DNA from: Desulfomicrobium sp. UBA5193
GTDB taxonomy: Bacteria; Desulfobacterota; Desulfovibrionia; Desulfovibrionales; Desulfomicrobiaceae
Length of the DNA stretch: 64,000 nucleotides
Assembly (NCBI GenBank): GCA_002412965.1
Contig: DHWB01000014.1
Span: 1-64,000, forward strand
Reading direction: 5' to 3'
Positions 62,521 to 64,000 of this stretch are shown here, in pieces; the first letter of the stretch is position 1, and the number at the start of each line of letters is the position of its first letter. The notes below the pieces were generated by a model. It saw only the letters and a program-made list of their open reading frames with translations. It searched no databases and was not told the origin of the DNA. The position numbers were made by a program, and so were the translations under genes.

Positions 62521-63843
62521 CTACTCCTTGACGGCCCAAAATTGCAGTTGAATCCCTGGAAATACTCCGGAAATATGTACGGCGAATCCACCTGAAAGCT
62601 CCAGCTGCGCCAATTCTTCAGAGCTTATGTCCAGTTTGAAATAACTTTTGTCGGCATGGAAGGGTATTTGACGTGGAGCAACAGGCAAAGTTCTGATTTT
62701 AATTCCAGGCAATTGGAGCTTAACCATATCTCGGATGCGCTCCACAGAGCTTATCTTGAGCTGCTTAGGAACTATCGCGCGCAATGCCTCCGAATCCATA
62801 TCCGCTCGCACGGCAATTATGAAAGATGCCGTGCTCAGCAAATTACGATCATGAATTGGTGAAACGAGAATGCCGTACTTACGTTGCTGCAACGGCAACT
62901 CGACGGCATGCTGCTCCAGAACCATGCTTAAGGCATGGCGGGCGTGGCTCATGAGATTGGAGAACGTCACGTCCTGGGCGCTGTGATCGTAAGCCATCAG
63001 AGCCTCTGGCCTCTTGTGGGACTCTGCAAAGGAGGACAATTCACCTACAAGCCCGAGGAGCAGAACATAAAATTCTTCCGGATGCAGACGCGGCGTCTGG
63101 TCCTGATGACGAAAAACAGGCTCCACGCGATTAATGCACTGCAAGAGCCAAAAGTCAGCGGCCTGGGCGGTGCCGGTTTGCCCGGCGCTGCTTACGCGCA
63201 AAGCCAGCTGATCCCCTCGGTGTGAAATCAAGCCTATAATTTCACGCAGGTAGCCGGAAAGCACGGGCGAGGCCGCGAGGTGCAAAAATGTGGGCATGAA
63301 GTCTTTGTCAAGCAACACCGTCTTATCCGGCTTGCATTCCAGGATATGCACCACAGGCATGCTGATGTATCCTTTGACCTCTGTTTCCTCTTCAAGCATG
63401 AGCCGAAGGTCCGGTCGACAACACGCGATGGGCATTTCCTTATGGCTACCCGCAGCGCTGTCCCTGACATTCACACGGTGCGCGATGTACGGGGTGGAGA
63501 CACCCTGTGTCCCTTCATGACGGACTTCCGAAGATCCTTCGGGGGCCAGAGGCAGGGCGAGCATCACACGCCGATTGGTGAGACCCGGCGTGATCTCCAA
63601 AGAAAGCCCCTGCCCCACATCAAACAAGGTGCCGTCGGGCAGAAAACCCCGCGCCCTGTTCACCACCACCTTTCCAAGTGTGAGATATTGTTCATCAATC
63701 GAAAAATCCATGAACCCCCAACCATGATGGGTATACGCCAAACCCCGCATGCGGATTTGAGAATGTATATACCTCTCCTGCTGCTGAAAATGCTGTGGAC
63801 CAACGGCCATCCCCTCAAACCAGAATACCTTCTCAGGAAGCAT
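62521..63843 (-). CDS. tssK: TssK type VI baseplate protein
   Basis: The 440-residue protein opens with the family signature KVFWFEGMAVGPQHFQQQE and includes LTLGKVVVNRARGFLPDGTLFD, LPLAPEGSSEVR and MLEEETEVKGYI. It connects the baseplate to the TssJLM membrane complex. AGGAG precedes the ATG. Confidence 0.95.
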   Translation of the reverse strand: MLPEKVFWFEGMAVGPQHFQQQERYIHSQIRMRGLAYTHHGWGFMDFSIDEQYLTLGKVVVNRARGFLPDGTLFDVGQGLSLEITPGLTNRRVMLALPLAPEGSSEVRHEGTQGVSTPYIAHRVNVRDSAAGSHKEMPIACCRPDLRLMLEEETEVKGYISMPVVHILECKPDKTVLLDKDFMPTFLHLAASPVLSGYLREIIGLISHRGDQLALRVSSAGQTGTAQAADFWLLQCINRVEPVFRHQDQTPRLHPEEFYVLLLGLVGELSSFAESHKRPEALMAYDHSAQDVTFSNLMSHARHALSMVLEQHAVELPLQQRKYGILVSPIHDRNLLSTASFIIAVRADMDSEALRAIVPKQLKISSVERIRDMVKLQLPGIKIRTLPVAPRQIPFHADKSYFKLDISSEELAQLELSGGFAVHISGVFPGIQLQFWAVKE

Positions 63844-63867
63844 CGCGTTCTCCTGTAGCGGTCATTA

Positions 63868-64000
63868 TCAATTAATCCGTTTGGGTGTGGGCATCACATA
63901 GCCCATCTCTCGAGGCTTCGTTTCAGGCGAATTGGTTTTCGGCTTGACGGGGGCCGCATCGCTTTCTTCGCCACCCAATCCGGACTCACTCGTCCCGGAC
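63868..64000 (-). CDS. C-terminal fragment of a T6SS gene (possibly tssJ)
   Basis: The last 43 codons of a gene running off the right edge read GGEESDAAPVKPKTNSPETK and end MGYVMPTPKRIN. Pro/Lys/Ser-rich and probably unstructured. It lies 24 bases before tssK, the usual place of tssJ or an fha gene. The fragment alone does not identify it. Confidence 0.5.
   Translation of the reverse strand, partial: SGTSESGLGGEESDAAPVKPKTNSPETKPREMGYVMPTPKRIN

Noticed and set aside
1..64000. CRISPR array, rRNA operon or prophage
   Set aside because: No regularly spaced repeats, rRNA-like sequence or phage structural genes were seen; the contractile-tail-like genes at the right are a type VI secretion cluster.

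Overview
The window looks like a chromosome segment of a sulfate- or sulfite-respiring deltaproteobacterium of the Desulfovibrio/Desulfomicrobium kind. This is an inference from gene content: a radical isethionate-lyase microcompartment, periplasmic Mo-enzymes and multihaem cytochrome, heavy use of sigma-54 control, two genes with in-frame UGA that read as selenocysteine, and a Desulfovibrio-like porin start. G+C is high throughout except for short AT-rich patches.

Left part (1 to about 34.2 kb): a sigma-54-controlled periplasmic sulfur/redox region. It holds the start of a porin gene, three histidine kinases with periplasmic amino-acid-binding-type (SBP_bac_3) sensor domains, two NtrC-type response regulators, two arylsulfotransferase-family (ASST) proteins, and a minus-strand operon. 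That operon encodes a 970-residue duplicated exported protein, a YeiH-type permease, two tiny membrane proteins, a Tat-exported Mo-bisPGD oxidoreductase, a small exported helix-hairpin-helix protein, a four-cluster ferredoxin subunit and a cytochrome b. A plus-strand group adds an exported protein, an exported alpha/beta hydrolase, an 11-haem cytochrome c with two rhodanese domains and a probable selenocysteine, and a second Mo-oxidoreductase. Good -24/-12 promoters precede the porin, both ASST genes and the second Mo-enzyme. Decayed genes (a chemotaxis receptor with an internal deletion, a FIST protein with an internal stop) and transposon-like repeats lie among these. The region ends at a truncated tRNA-Ala(GGC) 3' half followed by its terminator, which looks like an attachment-site scar, so the left part may be a genomic island.

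Middle part (34.5 to 52.6 kb): a complete isethionate-degradation locus. Divergent sigma-54 promoters flank a 660-base region with three copies of an upstream-activator-like repeat. To the right lie the glycyl-radical isethionate sulfite-lyase (Cys468, Gly805 and substrate residues Arg189/Gln193/Arg678/Phe682 all present), its activase, and a PAS-AAA+-Fis activator. To the left lie a TRAP transporter, EutQ-like protein, phosphotransacetylase, three hexameric, one tandem-domain and one pentameric shell proteins, a PduS-like flavo-iron-sulfur protein, a CoA-acylating aldehyde dehydrogenase, EutJ, an amidohydrolase with a probable encapsulation tail, and a TauE-type permease. Isethionate would enter by TRAP and be split to sulfite and acetaldehyde. 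Acetaldehyde would be oxidised to acetyl-CoA and acetyl phosphate inside the shell, with electrons leaving through PduS/PduT. No alcohol dehydrogenase is encoded.

Right part (52.7 to 64 kb): a sterol-desaturase-like membrane protein, a clear selenocysteine-containing DsrE-like protein with a textbook bacterial SECIS hairpin, then part of a type VI secretion cluster on the minus strand (a partial upstream gene, tssK, tssL, tssM, lytic transglycosylase, PP2C phosphatase, Ser/Thr kinase, an unknown protein and a PAAR spike protein), cut by the window edge.
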